DNA of 64,000 nucleotides, taken from Bacillus sp. HNG. Its GTDB lineage: Bacteria; Bacillota; Bacilli; Bacillales; Bacillaceae_L. The notes under the pieces are model-generated. The model saw only the letters and a list, made by a program, of their open reading frames with translations. It was not told the DNA's origin and made no database searches. The translations under genes and the position numbers were made by a program. Location of the stretch: the NCBI RefSeq assembly GCF_003400205.1, contig NZ_QUQV01000010.1:1-64000 (forward strand), written 5' to 3'. Below, one piece after another: positions 61,842 through 64,000 of this stretch. Numbering within the stretch: the first letter of the stretch is position 1; every line of letters starts with the position of its first letter.

Positions 61842-62267
61842 ATGGCAACAGGACCAAGTTTACGAAAAACAGATGCTCATTCAGCCATTCATGAGGCTGC
61901 TTTACATGAAGCGAAGGAGCTTCGAAATCTATTTCGGAAGTGTATTGAAGAAGGAGATAAACAAAAAGCCCTTCAGGTTGCAGAGGTGGCAATCGACCAC
62001 TGGGAATCTAGAACACTGAAACATGCCGATTCAGAAGAAGAGGGCTTATATAAAGAAATGATCGAGAGTAATCCCAATCTAGAAAAAATCGTGAATCAAT
62101 TAACACGAGATCACGATTTAATGCGTCGCATTGTTGCAACAATGAAGAAAAGCTTAGAGACAGAAGAGGCCGATCATCGCATGATTCCACTCCTGGACAG
62201 CTTAATTATTATCGATGAGATCCATAACGATGATGAGATGAATAAATTGCTAGCCAACAACGAATAA
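61842..62267 (+). CDS. hemerythrin-like (HHE) domain protein
   Basis: 141 residues from the ATG at 61842 (AGAAAGGA site; an earlier ATG at 61833 overlaps it). All-helical, with His in HSAIHEAALHEAKELRNLF, DHWESRTLKHADSEEEGLY, LTRDHDLMRRIV and DEIHNDDEM, a pattern fitting an HHE four-helix bundle binding a di-iron site. Similar proteins sit next to nar genes in other Bacillaceae, possibly in nitric-oxide or iron handling. First gene of the narG operon as read here. Confidence 0.7.
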   Translation: MATGPSLRKTDAHSAIHEAALHEAKELRNLFRKCIEEGDKQKALQVAEVAIDHWESRTLKHADSEEEGLYKEMIESNPNLEKIVNQLTRDHDLMRRIVATMKKSLETEEADHRMIPLLDSLIIIDEIHNDDEMNKLLANNE

Positions 62268-62303
62268 TATGAAAAATTAGGAAACAGAGGAAAGGGGATG
62301 AAA

Positions 62304-62615
62304 ATGGGTAAAAAAGATGTAATTGAGGAAAAACTGCTAAGGTTTGCAGCACCAAACTTATACCAAAAGATGGTTGATGTCTTTTCTTCATATAACATTC
62401 ATTCCTACGATATTTATGCAACTGTTGTAAAGCAAGAAAAGGGCTACGATCTGACATTAAGATTCTCACAATCCTTTTCGCAATCTGTCACAGCCTTTGT
62501 AAGCTTTGAGCAGGCAAAGAATCCTGATGAAGAGGTTACTTCCTTTCTCAAAGAAACTGCTGAAAAATGTAAGAATCAATTGATTTCAGATTATTACAAG
62601 ATGATTAAACTATAG
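62304..62615 (+). CDS. hypothetical protein ahead of narG, about 103 aa
   Basis: Unrecognised. Start at ATG 62304 (AAAGGGG six bases before; 62298 overlaps it). Soluble, alpha/beta, Ser/Phe-rich middle (DLTLRFSQSFSQSVTAFVSF). No membrane segment. About 35 bases after the hemerythrin-like gene, so probably co-transcribed. Confidence 0.65.
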   Translation: MGKKDVIEEKLLRFAAPNLYQKMVDVFSSYNIHSYDIYATVVKQEKGYDLTLRFSQSFSQSVTAFVSFEQAKNPDEEVTSFLKETAEKCKNQLISDYYKMIKL

Positions 62616-62668
62616 ACTTTTACTAGTTTGAAAGTTGAGGCTGGTAACTTTTCTAAAAAGGAGTTGGT

Positions 62669-62965
62669 TTGTTGTTTTCAATGGAGAATGACGCAATGTT
62701 AATTGATGATCGGGAAGACTTGATTGCAGTAATCCGGATGAGATTTGGTGATATTCCAGGAAAAATGGTCGAAGAAATCTATGAAATTCAGGATATGAGT
62801 ACACTTCAGCGCCTCATCTTAGCGGCAGCAAATGCATCGAGCTGGGAGGTATTTTTTGAAGAATTTCAAGCAGGTACACAAAGCTTCAAGTTAGTAGGAG
62901 AAGACTTTAACCCATTGGCAAAAATCATAAAGGGAAAGGATGGAGACATTGGCAAAGCAGAATAG
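62669..62965 (+). CDS. hypothetical protein ahead of narG, about 98 aa
   Basis: TTG start at 62669 or 62672 after AAGGAG (ATG 62681 is 17 bases away and less likely). Helical; RMRFGDIPGKMVEEIYEIQD and LILAAANASSWEVFFEEF recall the C-terminal helix of Rpn/DUF4351-type proteins, but there is no nuclease part. It overlaps the narG start by 17 bases, so translation is probably coupled. Confidence 0.65.
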   Translation: MLFSMENDAMLIDDREDLIAVIRMRFGDIPGKMVEEIYEIQDMSTLQRLILAAANASSWEVFFEEFQAGTQSFKLVGEDFNPLAKIIKGKDGDIGKAE

Positions 62966-64000
62966 TCTCTTCCGCTCGCTGAAGCATTTAGTGCGTGGAG
63001 AGCGTATAAACGATGGTTGGACGGAAGAAAACCCACGGCCGCGTGACTGGGAATCAATCTATCGCCAGCGTTGGGCTCATGACAAGATTGTCCGTTCCAC
63101 ACATGGTGTGAACTGTACAGGCTCATGTAGCTGGAGAATCCATGTAAAAGACGGAATCATCGCCTATGAAACTCAGCAAACAGATTATCCGTCAACCGGG
63201 GATGATTTCCCAGACTACGAGCCTCGCGGATGTCCACGTGGTGCAAGCTTCTCGTGGTATACATACAGCCCAACACGGGTGAAATATCCATATGTACGAG
63301 GTGATCTTCTCGCACTTTGGAAGGATGAAGTCGCGAAGGCTGGTAATCCTGTACAAGCATGGGAAAATATCGTTTCTAATCCGGAAAAGCGGAAGGCTTA
63401 TGTTTCTGCCCGTGGTAAAGGTGGATTTGTGAGAGGCAACTGGAAGGACGTCTGCCAAATCATTGCAGCATCTACCATTTACACCATTAAAAAATATGGC
63501 CCAGATCGGGTCGTAGGATTTAGCCCGATTCCGGCTATGTCTATGGTGAGCTATGCAGGTGGTGCTAGATTCCTATCTCTAATCGGTGGAACTATTCTTA
63601 GCTTTTATGATTGGTATGCAGATTTACCGCCAGCATCACCACAGGTGTGGGGTGACCAGACCGACGTGCCGGAAAGCGGTGATTGGTACAACACGAAATA
63701 CTTCATTATATGGGGGACTAACATTCCACAAACGAGAACACCTGATGCACATTTTATGGTGGAAGCACGTTATAACGGTACAAAGGTAGTCGGAGTTAGC
63801 CCAGACTACGCGGAATATGACAAGTTTGCCGACATTTGGCTTCCTGCAAAAGCGGGAACAGACGGTGCGCTTGCAATGGCCATGACCCATGTTATTTTAA
63901 AAGAATTTTATGTCGATAAAGAAACGCCTTACTTTAGGGATTATGCGAAACAATACACAGATTTACCGTTCCTCATAACACTAAATAAAAAAGGAGAAAA
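62949..64000 (+). CDS. narG: respiratory nitrate reductase alpha subunit NarG (partial, runs off right edge)
   Basis: Open from a TTG at 62949 (AAAGGATGG upstream) to the window end, about 350 residues of a protein usually near 1,230. Begins MAKQNSLFRSLKHLVRGERI. The N-terminal 4Fe-4S site has His and Cys in STHGVNCTGSCSWRIHVKD and Cys in EPRGCPRGASFSWYTY. The Mo ligand Asp lies in FYDWYADLPPASPQVWGDQT, the typical NarG signature (contrast the Cys ligand of the enzyme at 40.7 kb). Cytoplasmic catalytic subunit of membrane-bound nitrate reductase. narH, narJ and narI probably follow. Confidence 0.95.
   Translation, partial: MAKQNSLFRSLKHLVRGERINDGWTEENPRPRDWESIYRQRWAHDKIVRSTHGVNCTGSCSWRIHVKDGIIAYETQQTDYPSTGDDFPDYEPRGCPRGASFSWYTYSPTRVKYPYVRGDLLALWKDEVAKAGNPVQAWENIVSNPEKRKAYVSARGKGGFVRGNWKDVCQIIAASTIYTIKKYGPDRVVGFSPIPAMSMVSYAGGARFLSLIGGTILSFYDWYADLPPASPQVWGDQTDVPESGDWYNTKYFIIWGTNIPQTRTPDAHFMVEARYNGTKVVGVSPDYAEYDKFADIWLPAKAGTDGALAMAMTHVILKEFYVDKETPYFRDYAKQYTDLPFLITLNKKGE

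Overview
The window is chromosomal DNA of a low-GC Gram-positive rod of the family Bacillaceae. The evidence is strong AGGAGG-type ribosome binding sites, many intrinsic terminators, and Bacillus-typical families (YwmB, YueI, CwlO-like NlpC/P60, DbpA/YxiN, FSA-type transaldolase). The respiratory nitrate genes suggest a facultatively anaerobic, nitrate-respiring soil bacillus; the genus is inference only. No rRNA, tRNA, prophage or CRISPR array was seen.

Layout. 0-24 kb is ordinary core and housekeeping: a transposase fragment at the left edge, an orphan pair of Dpp/Opp-type permeases, YwmB, a convergent EAL/GGDEF pair, a YbaK-type deacylase, a HAD phosphatase, a DUF2207 membrane protein, glutamate dehydrogenase, an ATP-grasp ligase, an MFS exporter, a CwlO-like endopeptidase, a thioesterase, an AbrB-type transporter, DinB, a LytTR regulator and a CoA transferase. 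A second orphan permease pair lies at 22.2-24.1 kb. 24-31 kb carries a polar amino-acid ABC importer, a small HD hydrolase, an ABC-2 exporter and a ROK repressor. 31-34 kb holds transketolase and transaldolase. 34-36.5 kb is a long 52-bp tandem repeat array and a NERD protein.

37-48 kb is a nitrate-respiration island. It holds an NreB/NreC-like two-component system and, transcribed divergently from it, an operon for a NarI-like cytochrome b, a Cys-ligated (Nas/Nap-type) molybdopterin oxidoreductase, a four-cluster ferredoxin subunit, a Tat-exported Rieske protein, three small proteins and a NarK-type transporter fused to a C-terminal PAS domain. An NreA-like GAF protein and a Crp/Fnr regulator follow. 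48-54 kb is mixed (MFS, DbpA, hydrolase, YueI, FUSC). 54.5-59.8 kb is a xanthine-dehydrogenase-type molybdenum hydroxylase operon with XdhC and MocA maturation factors. 60-64 kb returns to nitrate: a second NarK-PAS fusion, a hemerythrin-like protein, two small proteins and the start of narG, which runs off the right edge.

Two things stand out. First, the nitrate genes form an unusual set: two nitrate transporters carrying PAS domains that resemble the PAS of the local sensor kinase, and a cytoplasmic Nas-type Mo enzyme packaged with an exported Rieske protein. Second, gene-free stretches hold several families of tandem non-coding repeats: three arrays with an exact 52-bp period sharing a TTCATC/GATGAA hairpin core, a four-copy 22-bp palindrome array at about 54-bp spacing, a 20-bp array, and a mixed direct/inverted repeat region.
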